From Ottelia alismoides (taxonomy: Eukaryota; Streptophyta; Magnoliopsida; Alismatales; Hydrocharitaceae), in contig JAZKJV010007252.1 in assembly GCA_037367405.1 (NCBI GenBank), positions 310,001 through 374,000 on the forward strand: a stretch of DNA of 64,000 nt. The letters are read 5' to 3'. Under the pieces are notes generated by a model. That model had not been told where the DNA came from. It saw nothing but the letters and a program-made list of their open reading frames with translations, and did no database searches. The stretch's first letter is position 1, and each line of letters opens with the position of its first letter. Positions 37,506 to 48,400 of the stretch are shown one piece after another. A program made the translations under genes and the position numbers.

Positions 37506-38118
37506 ATGCTCCAATGCATCGGTTGTAGGAAGCTTAATGTACACATGATGTGTACTAGGCCAGATATCTGCCTTGCAGTGGGAGTGGTAAGTCATTACCA
37601 ATCCTGTTATGGAGAACAACACCGGAATGTAGTGAAGAACATTTTCAAGTATCTAAGACGGACACAAGATTATATCTTGGTCTATGGAGATGGTGATCTC
37701 CAAGTCTTGGGATACACAGATTCAGACTTCCAGTCATATAGATGATCGAAAGTCGACATCAGGGTTTGTGTTCCCGTTGAACGGTGGTGTTGTGAGCTGG
37801 AGAAGCAAGAAGCAGGACACTACAACATATTCAACAACAGAAGCTGAATACATTACCGCATCGGATGATGCAAAGGAGGCGGCATGGTTGTGCAAGTTCA
37901 TCCTAGAACTTGGCGTAGTTTCCTCTGATACTCCCATCCCGTTACTCTACAATAACTGGGAGCCATTGCCCAGGCGAAGGAACCCAGATGACATCAAAAG
38001 AGCAAGCACGTGGGAATCAAATACTACATCATTCGGGAGATTCAAAAGCGCGATGACATCATCATCACCAAGATGGCCTCTGCCGATAATGTTGCTAATC
38101 CTCTTACCAAACCTCTGA
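37506..38118 (+). pseudogene. COP-2 RNase H
   Basis: Two overlapping frames (37506-37745, 37684-38118) cover CTRPDICLAVGVVSHYQSC, NIFKYLRRTQDYILVYG, GYTDSDFQS, then STSGFVFPLNGGVVSWRSKK and STTEAEYITASDDAKEAAWL. The catalytic acidic positions in TDSD and TEAEY are present. The frame shift at about 37740 separates them. The tail reaches to within about 80 bases of the 3' LTR. Confidence 0.85.
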
Positions 38119-38188
38119 CACAGAAGGTTTTCGACCAGCATGTAATGAGTATGGGTTTAAGGATTGTACCTGAATGGTTCTGAGGGTC

Positions 38189-38198
38189 AGTGGAAGAT
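38189..38198 (+). other. COP-2 polypurine tract
   Basis: AGTGGAAGAT immediately before the LTR start TGTTAGCC, as in many copia elements where the tract ends in GTGGGAGAT. Confidence 0.7.
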
Positions 38199-40761
38199 TG
38201 TTAGCCACGTGAGCTCGAGGCGAACCATTTCAACAATAAATGTTATTGTAATGTTTAATTTATCAATAAAAGTTATTGATTCTTTTTTCACTCCCTTTCA
38301 GAGATAAAATGAATGAATGCACTATAAGGTCCCTCCGTACAATTACGGTTATATATCATGGCCATCTTAATAATCATACAACTGTTGATTCCGTAATAGA
38401 ATCATAGAGGCTGGTGTTTGGATGAATATCTAAGGAGTTAGATTGAGGACTCATCAAGCACCGTTAAATGATTGTTAAGAGATGATCTCCAGCCTGAGTA
38501 GGAGATGGCAATCCTTTCTCATTTGGGCTGATATCTGACCGACCTCTTGATCCAGGTCCTCTGCATGGGAATAGAGATTCGGAGGTGTCAGATTAGTTAG
38601 GTCAAAGAGTTGACTTAACGAGATCGAGATAACTAACGTCCTATTTCGTATACTGTCACGATATAGGCACACATCCTCTGACTGGAGACGGATATGTTAC
38701 TATATGTCTGAGTGTGTACATTTAGTAGAACAATAGGTTGATGACCTAAACAAGGTCTATACACCGACGTGTTGGTGTGCATGCAATGTCATATGAGTAA
38801 TACGATCTCTCAAAGGGATCATACATGTTCACTTATGAACTGGAAAACATGAGCTCACTCATGAGGTATTGGGACCGATCAAATTCCATACATGGTCGTC
38901 GTACTTTGGAAGCATGACAAGAAGTTGAATGTATGATATATGCTTTTGGAAAGCATATGATCGATACCAAATCCTAATGACCAAGAATGAAAAACTTGAT
39001 GATGAAACCCTAAAGATGTCAGTGTAAAATTGATCTATATCTTTGAATTCAATATAGGTCTTCCACTATGCAGGATGTACACGTATTAGGAATAACTGAG
39101 GGTGATGTGATCATAAACGATTGTACAACCACGACGCTTCCATTCCGAGGGAGTGATGAAACATGTCTGGATTTTAGTAACTCCTCTCAATAGAGAAGTA
39201 ATCTGATCTTGGTCCAAGCATTGGACATTGATCTGAATGAGTCAGATGCAATGAGAAGATTAGATTTACGGCATCGATTAAGTCAAGCATCTATGAGAGG
39301 TCCATGAGATCTGGATTTGAGATGAAATCCCAATATCCAAGTCACTATACGTGGAACAATACAATATCGCCCCATCCTTATCTCCAAGTATCTACGGAGA
39401 AAGCGCTTATTCTTGAAAGAGTTCAAGAATAATTCTATAGTTGAATTATATCTAAGCATTGAGAAATGGATAATCAAATATGATTTAATTATCATGAATA
39501 ATGTGAATTTGATTCATATTATTTGAATGCATGAGAATGGTTATCCAATATAATTAAATGTGATTTAATTATTGTAGATGTGAATAATATGGATAACACT
39601 ATCCAATTATTCATGTATATTATAAATGTGATTTATAATATATTAGAGAGAGACCAATTATGATTTATATCTGTTGATTAATTATTAATGCGAATTGGAT
39701 TCACATTGAATGATTAATTGAAAATATAATCACATTTTGTTTTGGGTTGTGAATGTGATTCACATAATTCCAATGGCATGACTGCAATATTTACAAGACA
39801 ATTATGAATTATTTTTCGTGAAATCATTTACAACAAGTGTTGTTGTAAATCTTGAGATAGCATGAGATAATGAGATCTCATGATAATTTGAGGAGATGTA
39901 CTCATTCCACCCAATAAGGGTGGACGACCACTAATCTCCAGTAGGAGAAATGTGGCCATCCCCCCCTTACTAGGGGATGAGGTTAGTCTCCTCATTATCT
40001 CAAGACCAGTCAAAGTGATTTGATTTGAAATTAATAATGTTGATTTATCAAATATAAATTAATTTAAATTAAATCATTTGTTGTTGTGTTCTTACAACAA
40101 CATAATGACCGTTGAAAAAACACAAATCAATCTCACCCATTGATTGTGTGATGTCCATGGATTGGGATCTATGGACTCCCAAAACCCCTATATAAGAAGA
40201 TGCACCCCTTGCTCTTCGAGTTACACAATTACGACGCCTCTCTCTATCTCTCATTCTCACGTCTGCTCTTCTCTCTTCCCTTGAGTGGCCGTCCACTCTT
40301 CTCATAAAGAGAAGATCGCCTTCGTCGCCGCTCCGCCATTGTGCCGCCGCTTCAACGACTCTCGGGTCTCCGTCTTCTTTGGTCCATCTCGCTCGTGAAG
40401 AAGGCGTTCAATCTCGTAAGACGAGATCAGGAGATCCATTGCTTGGATCATCAACTGGATTGCGAGAAGCACACGACTCATCCCCGTACTCGCAAGCGTC
40501 CCCTTCGACGGATCGAACTTGAGACAGGAGGTCTCTTCTCTTAGAGACTCGACCGCAACCACGCTACAAGAGGTTTTCCTATATATATTATGTGGTTAGA
40601 TGAAACGATCCAAGAAGTATTCTTGGATCATGTGGTTTCATCATTTAAAAATTTTAAAATTCCGCTGCACCGAGCAACTAATGCGACTAGTCGCTCTTGA
40701 TCGTATATGATACGATCATCATGCTTCCGTGATGAGCTTAAGGAATATTCCATATCCTTCA
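38199..40761 (+). repeat. COP-2 3' LTR
   Basis: It starts TGTTAGCCACGTGAGC and ends CCTTCA. It follows the 5' LTR throughout but with a single copy of the 215-bp unit. The end block 40190-40560 matches 32100-32480 of the 5' LTR. Confidence 0.85.
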
Positions 40762-41068
40762 GGGCATATATCAACCTTTGAAGTAAGGATTGTCATCTCC
40801 TTCTCAGGCTCGAGAGCCTCTCTTGACAATCATTTGACGATGCTAGATAAGTCCTCAATCTAACACTTTAGACATCATCTAAACAACATCCCCTACGATT
40901 CAACTATTGAATCAACAACTGTATGATTATCAAGATGACCACGGTACACAATCCTAATTGTACTAAGGGACCTCATATGCAAATTAATTATTCCTTATTC
41001 CAGATTAGAGAGTGATTTGCGATAACTTTTATTGCAAAATGGTTCGCCATGAGTTCACATAGCCAACA
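40762..41068 (-). repeat. COP-1 5' LTR, segment 1 of 3 (LTR start)
   Basis: The reverse complement starts TGTTGGCTATGTGAAC at 41068 and follows the first 310 bases of the COP-2 LTR (for example GCGAACCATTTTGCAATAAA and GACAATCATTTGACG-type stretches). This is the outer edge of COP-1. The LTR promoter would read leftwards, away from the OBERON-like gene 660 bp to the right. Confidence 0.75.
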
Positions 41069-41603
41069 TATTATTCTTTAATTATTTTTTTGATAAAACA
41101 GAACATACTCCTTACCTCTTTTGCAATTAGAGCTTACATGTAAATTTTACATCTTCCTATTGTTACACGCGTGGCCATTTCTGTAAATTTTAGAAGAATA
41201 CAAGGAGATTACATGTAATTTGCGAAAGGAAAAAGAAAACGGTTATTCCCGGAAAATAATCTCAGCAAAAAAATAAGGCAACTCCGCGTGGGTCCCATGA
41301 CACCAGACGGTCCACACCTCAAACTTGCATTGCCTCAACCAAAAGTCCGAACCGAGACGGCAGCACCTTCCCAGCTTCCCCAATCCCCAATTCCGTCCCA
41401 CACGAGCACGACACGGTTACAACTCTGCAACAGGTCGTCCTCGACTTGGCAACTCCCTATCACCCGTCTGCTTTCCCCGGTCGCCGGCTGTCCCGGTGCT
41501 CCCTCCACCTTCCGCAGCTCCTCCCGCTAGTCATACACTCCCCAGGTCTCCCCTCACCCCCCAATCCTTCCTTTTGCCTGCAACCCCTTCCTCTTCCTCG
41601 TCG
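41069..41603 (+). promoter_or_regulatory. promoter and 5'UTR of the OBERON-like gene
   Basis: About 190 bp of AT-rich DNA (41069-41275) changes to GC- and pyrimidine-rich sequence (41280-41603), which looks like a plant 5'UTR (runs such as CTCCTCCC and CTTCCTCTTCCTCG). No TATA box can be called with confidence and the transcription start is unknown. An ATG at 41297 would open a 77-codon upstream frame if transcription starts before it. Confidence 0.5.
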
Positions 41604-41697
41604 GTACGCTATCAATTTCTGAAGACTTTTTTAGGGTTTTCTTTCCAATCTTCGACGCGAACACAAAATCGAAGCTTTAAGATCTTATTTCGTGCAG
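41604..41697 (+). other. predicted 94-nt intron in the 5'UTR
   Basis: Donor TCG|GTACGC and acceptor TTTCGTGCAG|GG frame an AT-rich stretch in otherwise GC-rich DNA. The acceptor explains why the reading frame is open upstream of the ATG at 41728 only as far as 41692. Not experimentally supported. Confidence 0.6.
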
Positions 41698-41727
41698 GGA
41701 AGGGGCCTAAGCAGTAGCATCCCCTCT

Positions 41728-42913
41728 ATGGGCACCTCTTCCGGCGCCAATTTCCACCAGCAGTCGCCTCCCAAGATGTTACCCCCTCGGCACAACCACC
41801 ACCACCATCACCAGCAGCAGCTTCACCAGTCCAATCATCTCCCGGTCGGTCTCCGTGCATCGCTGTCGCTCCATCCGTCCGACTCCGCAGGACAAGCCAC
41901 CGCAGACGCTCTTGATCCCGCTTCAAATTCCGACCAGGGCCACGATTCCCAGACCGAGAGCGCCAGCTCTCGCGAGACCTGGCCCGTTGAGGGTAACGAA
42001 GTTGCCATTGTGAAGAAGGTCGAGAAGGAAGGGGAGAACGAGTACTCCGAGCAACCTGTCGTGCGCCGTTTACCCTCCGCCGAGAAGCTGACCCTCCGGG
42101 AGGTTGCACGTGAGAAGGTCGAGGCTGTTGCGGAGCGTATGGAAATGATGCCCGATGAGCTACTGGAGGAGCTCAAGGGCGAATTGAGGGGTATACTGGA
42201 AGGCAATGGGGGTTCCCAGAACAGGGAGGAGTTCCTGCATCTCCAGAAGTTTGTGCAGACGAGGACGGACCTGTCCTCGAAGACCCTCTCGAGGGCCCAC
42301 AGGTCGCAGCTGGAGATTCTCGTTGCGATAAACACCGGGATCCAGGCGTTTCTCCACCCGAACATCAGCCTTCCATCGAGCCAGCTGATAGAGGTGTTTG
42401 TTTACAAGAGGTGCAGGAACATAGCCTGTCAGAACACCCTCCCTGCGGACGAATGCAGCTGCGAGGTTTGCTCCACGAAGAGCGGGTTCTGCAATTTGTG
42501 CATGTGTGTAGTCTGCTACAAGTTTGATTTCGAGGTGAATACCTGCCGGTGGATCGGCTGTGACTTGTGCTCTCACTGGACGCACACGGATTGCGCCATT
42601 CGTGATGGCAAGATTGGGATGGGCCCCTCTTCCAAAAGCATCGTCCCGACCTCGGAGATGCTTTTCAGGTGCCAGGCTTGTAACAGGACGTCCGAGTTGT
42701 TAGGGTGGGTCAAGGACGTGTTTCAGCATTGTGCGCCGGGATGGGACAGGGATGCGTTGGCCAGGGAACTTGATTATGTGAGCAGGATCTTCCGTGGAAG
42801 TGAAGATCCCAGAGGAAGGAAGCTTTTTTGGAAATGTGAGGACCTCATTGAGAAGATGAAGAGTGGATTCCCGGAATCGTCTGCATGCAAATTGATGCTG
42901 ATGCTTTTCCAAG
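41728..42913 (+). CDS. OBE: OBERON-like PHD-finger protein, first coding exon
   Basis: OBERON proteins (OBE1/OBE2 in Arabidopsis, also described as potyvirus VPg-interacting proteins) are nuclear PHD-finger proteins acting in meristem establishment. The exon encodes 395 residues plus one base. The start at 41728 (MGTSSGANFHQQSPPKMLPP) matches the family N-terminus. A His/Gln-rich run lies at about residues 22-37, an acidic SNSDQ...TESASSRETWP stretch at 65-90, a conserved helical region (REVAREKVEAVAERM) at about 115-220 with LEILVAINTGIQAFLHPNI, and the C/H-rich PHD region at 229-320 (CRNIACQN, CNLCMCVVCYKFDF, CRWIGCDLCSHWTHTDC). It continues through LLGWVKDVFQHCAP to LMLMLFQ, where family members go on with E. 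Donor CAAG|GTAGAC gives the matching phase-1 break. The family's C-terminal coiled coil is not in the window. Confidence 0.88.
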
Positions 42914-45540
42914 GTAGACCTCGTGTTTATTCTTACTGAGATATTTTTTGTTAGTAGAATTAGTAAAAGCTTACACCAAGGATACTACTGTTGTTTCATA
43001 TTACATCTTGGTTTATTGGACTCAATCTGGTAATGTGGATGTACTTCTAATCCTAGGAAGCTTCCTATTTGATGTAAGTTGCGGAAACATCTGGGATGAT
43101 AGCCCGTATGGTAAGTGTTATGCGGTGGTCGGGGGTTACTGGTTACATGGGCGTTGGGGATGGGGCCAAGGGGCATTGCATTCATTTACTTCAACTCCCT
43201 CCATATGCAATTATCACTGTCCTTTTGTGGTCATAAAATTTTAAACCAAGACCTTTACAAGTTTGTTTATCAAGCATGCCAAGGGTCAGCTCTAAGGCAA
43301 AGCTTAACTCTTGCTTTTGGTCAACTTCTGGTTGTGGGAGGAAGTGGGATGGCATAATTTTTCGGAGTAAGCGAACTAAGTGATATTGAAATATGTTGAT
43401 CCAGCGTGCTGAAAAACCTATTTTGTTGAAGTTCTTTTGACAGGAGATGGGTTTACTGTATGTGATCCACCCCAGGTAATAAATTAGGCACTCTCAGGAG
43501 GTGATCACCCTTTATTTTATAAAAAAATACTAAATTAAGCAGAGAAATGTAGATTGTTAATTGTCATCTTATTTCCTTTGTGGCGTTCGAATGAGACGCC
43601 TCCTACCTGAATTTTTTTGGAGAGTAAAAGCCTCTTTTCCATACGTTAGCTAAATTAGCCTGTGAATATATCCAACATTGATTCACACTGTTCATGAATC
43701 TGACTTGTCACTTTTTAATTCATATTTACTCAAGCTGGTGTGGATTCTAAAATTTTGGTGAAGTTAAAATCCTAAACATTCTTGAGATCATCTTGGAGTT
43801 GTTACATATGCATCACATATAGTTCGCTGACTCCTTGAACCTTACAATTGCGTTCTAGGAATACCATGGTCCTTTATTATGTTCTAGGAGATTGTAGGAG
43901 ATTGTAAGCAGATATCATGGTCCTTTATTATGTTTGAGTAAGATGACTTTAGCTATTTCTCTTAAAAATGACAATCACTCACTCTTGAATATATTGGGTT
44001 TTGCATTTAACTTTCTACTTATAGTGTTAGAATTTCTCTTCTCTTGTAGCTAATGCAGATGAATATTTCAAACTATATTTTGGATAATTTATTCGGTGGC
44101 ACATTTAATTGCTTTGAGTTTGATATGACAGTTAGGGATAGATGGGTAATTGAATCCATGATATGACACTTTGTAGTTCATATATCATATAAAAAAAATA
44201 GAACACAAAAAATAGAAATCTGCCCTTTCATGATGTGTCACATCTTTTATAGCTAGACGGTTATCGAATACTCTCACACGTGTTCTTCGTTGTGTTTCCC
44301 TATTTTACAACCTTTTCGGATTTCTTGGTAATACCACGACTTCTACCCTTTTGCTTTCTTCTCTGATAGAGTAGGTTGAATCTTTGTCATCACTAACTAG
44401 CAATAAAATGCAGATATGACTTTGTTGATGCTGTATTATAAATTTATTATTATGTTTCTTGTTTGTAGACTATGTGATCTGGATATTGATTGACTGTATA
44501 TTTCCTATTGGTTAAAGTATGTTTTTTAAAGTTCCGCTACATGTTCTTGGTTGTGTTGGCCTATTTTACTGCCTTTTGGACTACTTGGTAATAACATGAC
44601 TTCTAGTTCTATCCTTCGGTCTCTTCTCTTATAGAGTAGGTTGAATCTTTGTCAACAGTAACCATGCAAATATGAGTTTGTTGATGCTATATTATGATTT
44701 TGTTATTATGTGTTGACGTTATTGGTTTTCATATCCATATTTCTTTATTTGATTATTTCATCTTCTTATTTGTTTCCTTATTCTCTATTTCTATTTGTAA
44801 CCCTTCGTGGTCTCTTATGTAATTATCACATTTTTTGGTCTCTAGGGTTTCACGCTATATTAGAAACCCTATACACATGAATAGAACTCATTCCATTACA
44901 TTCTCAAAATTTTGTCCACATTATGTTTCTTATTGGTAGAGTATATGATTCTGGTCCGCCTCTCAAAATTTTCTCATATGCTTACCTGATGAAATTGATC
45001 ATTCAAAGTTTATGCTTGTTGCCAATGCTCCGAGCTATGGTCACATCGAAGTTAAAGTGATGTGAGAGCAAGGTGACAAGGTTGTAAACTATCACGGACA
45101 AGAGGCAAAAAAACGAGACACCTTGGTTGAAGTTATGTGAAAACATATTATTACTAAAAAACCCAGAGGTAATTTCTTAGATTAGCTAGTAATAGTATAG
45201 ATAGTTTTTAATCAAATGTAAAATATTACTCGTTAAAATCATTTTTAAATATAAAATAAGTGTAAAACAATTAGTTTCTTCTTTCACAATTTTCAATCAA
45301 TGATCACTTGGTGTGATATGTGTTATTAAGCACATGAGGAATGATATGGTTTTTAGGTCTGCTTGCCCAATGCGGAAAATGTTATGTACTTGCTACTTTT
45401 TTTATTAGAGTACTTTAGATGGGACATGCAATGATGCAATTATGTGAAAGGAGAAAGGGTATTCACGAGAAGGTGCATGCCTAAAAATTATTTATTCACA
45501 AGTTTTTAGATTACTTAGCTACAAGAAAATGTAGCAAAAG
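42914..45540 (+). other. intron of the OBERON-like gene (native part)
   Basis: T-rich, non-coding sequence following the donor. If unspliced, translation would add GRPRVYSY and stop at 42939. I find no exon encoding the expected C-terminal coiled coil anywhere to 64000. The ORFs 42948-43244 and 43115-43357 resemble nothing and are probably chance. Confidence 0.55.
44270..44960 (+). repeat. imperfect tandem repeats in the intron
   Basis: The block at about 44279-44500 (TTCTT.GTTGTGTT, TACTTGGTAATA-type, then ATAGAGTAGGTTGAATCTTT and a TTGTTGATGCT stretch) recurs at about 44534-44720 with roughly 20% divergence. A third partial copy of the ATTATGTTTCTT...GTAGA...ATGTGAT tail lies at 44918-44960. 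Unit length is about 255 bp. Confidence 0.6.
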
Positions 45541-47343
45541 TAGATTACAAAGACAAGGTCTCGGATAAAGCTTAGCATAGTCAACGGCATTCGCTGCATA
45601 GAAACTCTCCTAATGGAAGACCGCTCCATTTCTACTCTAGCCCGTGACAGGGCTTTCACCAAATCAATAGGCAAATGATCGATCCAAGGCCTTAAATGTC
45701 GGTTTCGGTCACCATTTCGGTATCGACCAAAACAGAATTTCGATGGAATTTCGGTGGAATTTCGACTGAAATTTCAGTCATTTCGGTCATTTTTTGTACT
45801 AGGACCCCCATATTTCGGTCATTTTGGTCATTTCGGTCATTTCGGTCTAATTTCGATTTCGACTGGATATCGATATTCGACAGAAATTCGACCGAATTTC
45901 GCTGAAATTTGAGGCCATGGATCGATCCATGTAAGAGCCGCAACGATCTAAGCCTATAGAACTCTAGAAGTTGGATGCACCACTAATAGCTACCTAAAGT
46001 AATTCGATTGTCATATACCTCCTTATTTCTTGCACATGAAGAAAAGATGGTCTACATCTTTAACCTCAACCGCTTAACGAATACATGAGGTGCTAGTTTC
46101 CTCGAAGATTCTAGCATGACGAGCATTGGTCATTGTTCGCCCACACCTCAATTACTGAAGGAAAACTTTTATCTGGTTTGGAACCTTCCAATTCTACATC
46201 CTTATGCAGTTAGAGATGCATCCTTTGAGCTCTGGGACCAAACACTACATTTCCACGAAGGACCTTATAAGATTTCTTAATAAAAAACCTGCCATCACAC
46301 CATATCCAATGGTTTTTACTAGACAAGTCACAAGGGTGAGTCGAATATGGTCAAAGAGTCCATTAAGGATAGAAGCTCCTCCAATTTCTGATCGAACACA
46401 TCAATTCTGAAAGGCATGTCAAAAGCCCCACCATTCTAGGTAGCTGCCACCTGTACCTCCTGACCCGATACCGAAGCCAACAAATGAGAGAATCAATGAT
46501 ACATGGGAGAAGCCTCAATAAAGGAAGGTCTTAGGAAACACTGGACAAATAACTCTCCAGAAGGTTGATGGTGATCTAATAGACCTCAGATGGCTAGATG
46601 GCTAATACTCTCGCTCTCATTACTGACTATCTGAGCAAAGGACTGTCGCTCCCATCGCTATCTGAGCAAAGAACAAAGAACTGTCGCCCCAGCGAGCAAG
46701 CTGGGAGAGACTCCATATATCCTGCACACCAAAGAGAAAAGTAAATTGGACTCTTTATCCTAGATATGACAAATTTATTTGGACAAAAGAACCTTATTCA
46801 TCTTCTTCAGGCTAAGAACATCAAGCCCACTTTTGGTCTTACATAGTGTCACAGTTTTGTACTCAACCAACAAAATACCATAAGAATCTCACGAGGAAGA
46901 CAAGAAGAGCCTCCTAGTAAGAGCTTCAAGTTTGCTATTAATATACCAACATGAGAGGATGAAAATGGGGACATTCGAAGGAACAAACTTGAGCAACACC
47001 AATCTTCTGTTGGAGAAAGACAATACTGACTTCCATCCAGCAATCTCTTCTCAATCTTCTCTACAAAGGGAAGACAATTAGATTGTTGTCCACCACATAC
47101 AAGAGGCAAGCCAAGATAGGGCAACGACAAGCATACCTGGGAGTCCTTAACAAGGACTCACATATCAAAATCTCTTCTGAGCTCAAACCAAAGTCCTAAA
47201 AATGGATTCACTCCTGTTGAGCCTTAACAAGAAACATCACAAAAATATGGAGGACCATCGAAAAATCTTTGCAACTTGAAGCTCCTCCTTTCATAAGGTT
47301 AATCGTGTCATCAATATACTGCTAGATAAGTAATAAAATCTCC
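45541..47343 (-). pseudogene. LINE (non-LTR retrotransposon) remnant, 3' half
   Basis: Minus-strand pieces match plant LINE reverse transcriptase and its C-terminal zinc-binding region. QYIDDTI at 47301-47321 is the degenerate YADD box. The frame 47130-46849 contains MSLPYLGLPLVCGGQQSNCL and FVEKIEKRLLDG, then IFILSCWYINSKLEAL-type sequence in shifted frames. Further left, WKVPNQIKVF and VDHLFFMCKK (about 46040-46190) resemble the zf-RVT domain. No intact ORF. A 233-bp TIR element sits inside (45687-45919). The left end is uncertain; a T-run near 45400 could be the poly-A tail. Confidence 0.7.
45687..45919. mobile_element. 233-bp TIR element made of TTTCGGTCAT-like repeats
   Basis: It is flanked by the 10-bp direct repeat GATCGATCCA (45677-45686 and 45920-45929). 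The ends are inverted copies: GGCCTTAAATGTCGG on the left, GGCCTCAAATTTCAG on the right in reverse complement. The interior is an array of TTTCGGTCAT and GAAATTTCG-type units. The 9-10-bp duplication is the size expected for a Mutator-type element. It has no real ORF; the low-complexity frames here are repeat translations. Confidence 0.7.
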
Positions 47344-47348
47344 TATTG

Positions 47349-47817
47349 TGATGCAGAAGGAATTCGGCGACGGATAAAAATAAATATTTGATCGGTGGAT
47401 TTTTCGGTAGAAGAAATGAGAGGGGTTGAGAAGAGAAGCTCGTCAGGAACATGAGGGGTTGGTAGAGAGAAATGTGAAGATCACGTGGGAGAGAGAAAGA
47501 GAGAGGCGGAGATAGAGAATAAATCTCAATTTTTCATATCACTCAACTGAACTGTCTAAACAATTAGTCTATCATCCCTTTATATAGGAGGGATGAGATA
47601 CAAAAATAGAAACTCAAATTCAAATTCAAACTAATTATCCTAAATTGACTCTAACCGACTAACCGACTAATTTGAAATTCAAATCTCTAACTAATTGAGA
47701 TCACAGGCGATCCCGTTTATTTAATTAAAAATACGACGACTCAAATAAACGTAAATAAAATTAACGGATAAAATTAAATAAATATGCGGCCCTATATTTC
47801 TGTTCCACGCTGCATCA
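47349..47817 (-). repeat. TR-1 3' LTR
   Basis: It begins TGATGCAGAAGG and ends GCTGCATCA on the plus strand, with ends that are inverted copies of each other (TGATGCAG). A TATATAGG-type stretch near 47580 is a possible promoter element. Confidence 0.85.
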
Positions 47818-48400
47818 ACTCACCTCCGCTTTAAAATTTCGTCTCCCGACGAATTGTTGGATCTGCAGGCCTGGAGGTTGAGAATTTCGAATCCGCATTC
47901 TCGGTCATCTCATGGAAGAATTGGTGTGGAGCGAATGGCGGAATCCATACATGCAAGACGTGGGCGTTGGCGACGTGGGCTTCGTGGTGGAAGAGCAGGT
48001 GTGGCGCATCGGCGGGCGAACATCCGGATTTCATCCCGTTGACGTGGTGCTCGAAGAACTGATGGGGCATCTTCATGACGATCAACTCGGTCCGTGGAGA
48101 GTCGATAGCAAAGAAATAGCACAAGGAGAGTAGGGGAGGAGATGTGTCCAGGGAATTAAGCCATGGGGCCTTTAAATAGGTGAAACCCATGATCCTAATC
48201 CTAATAGGATAAGGAGGCCACCCAAATTTCTTCTTATCAGCACTCCTCTTTAAATATTTCTGCAGCAGGGGGGTGTGTCGCAATTTTCTTACCCTTTCAA
48301 TTAAACAAATCTCGTAATAGGAGTTCTTGAGTTTCCCCTTTGAATAAAAACTTTTGCATGGGGGGACTTTCTTGTAATTTTCCCATATTAACTCCCAATC

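Larger units (their letters stand above)
29957..40761 (+). mobile_element. COP-2: complete but decayed Ty1/copia retrotransposon
   Basis: A 10.8-kb plus-strand element with LTRs 29957-32672 and 38199-40761, initiator-Met primer site 32675-32686, a 1.7-kb leader, gag, protease, integrase, reverse transcriptase and RNase H in copia order, and a short polypurine tract at 38189-38198. The domain order (integrase before reverse transcriptase) identifies copia; gag and RT resemble TNT1-type plant polyproteins, but the exact lineage is not called. Many stops and frameshifts break the coding region. It is inserted in the LTR of COP-1, of the same family and in opposite orientation. A clean target duplication is not seen (left flank AAGCG, right flank GGGCA). 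Confidence 0.88.

Noticed and set aside
41325..41717. 130-codon ORF over the 5'UTR of the OBERON-like gene
   Set aside because: It begins at TTG, crosses the predicted UTR intron and is in another frame than the real protein.
41726..42585. Long antisense ORFs opposite the OBERON-like exon (127, 176 and 141 codons)
   Set aside because: They are shadows of a GC-rich coding exon; none resembles a known protein.
45740..45860. Regular TTTCGGTCAT repeats considered as a CRISPR-like array
   Set aside because: Units are about 10 bp without spacers, enclosed by inverted ends and a target duplication, in a plant genome.
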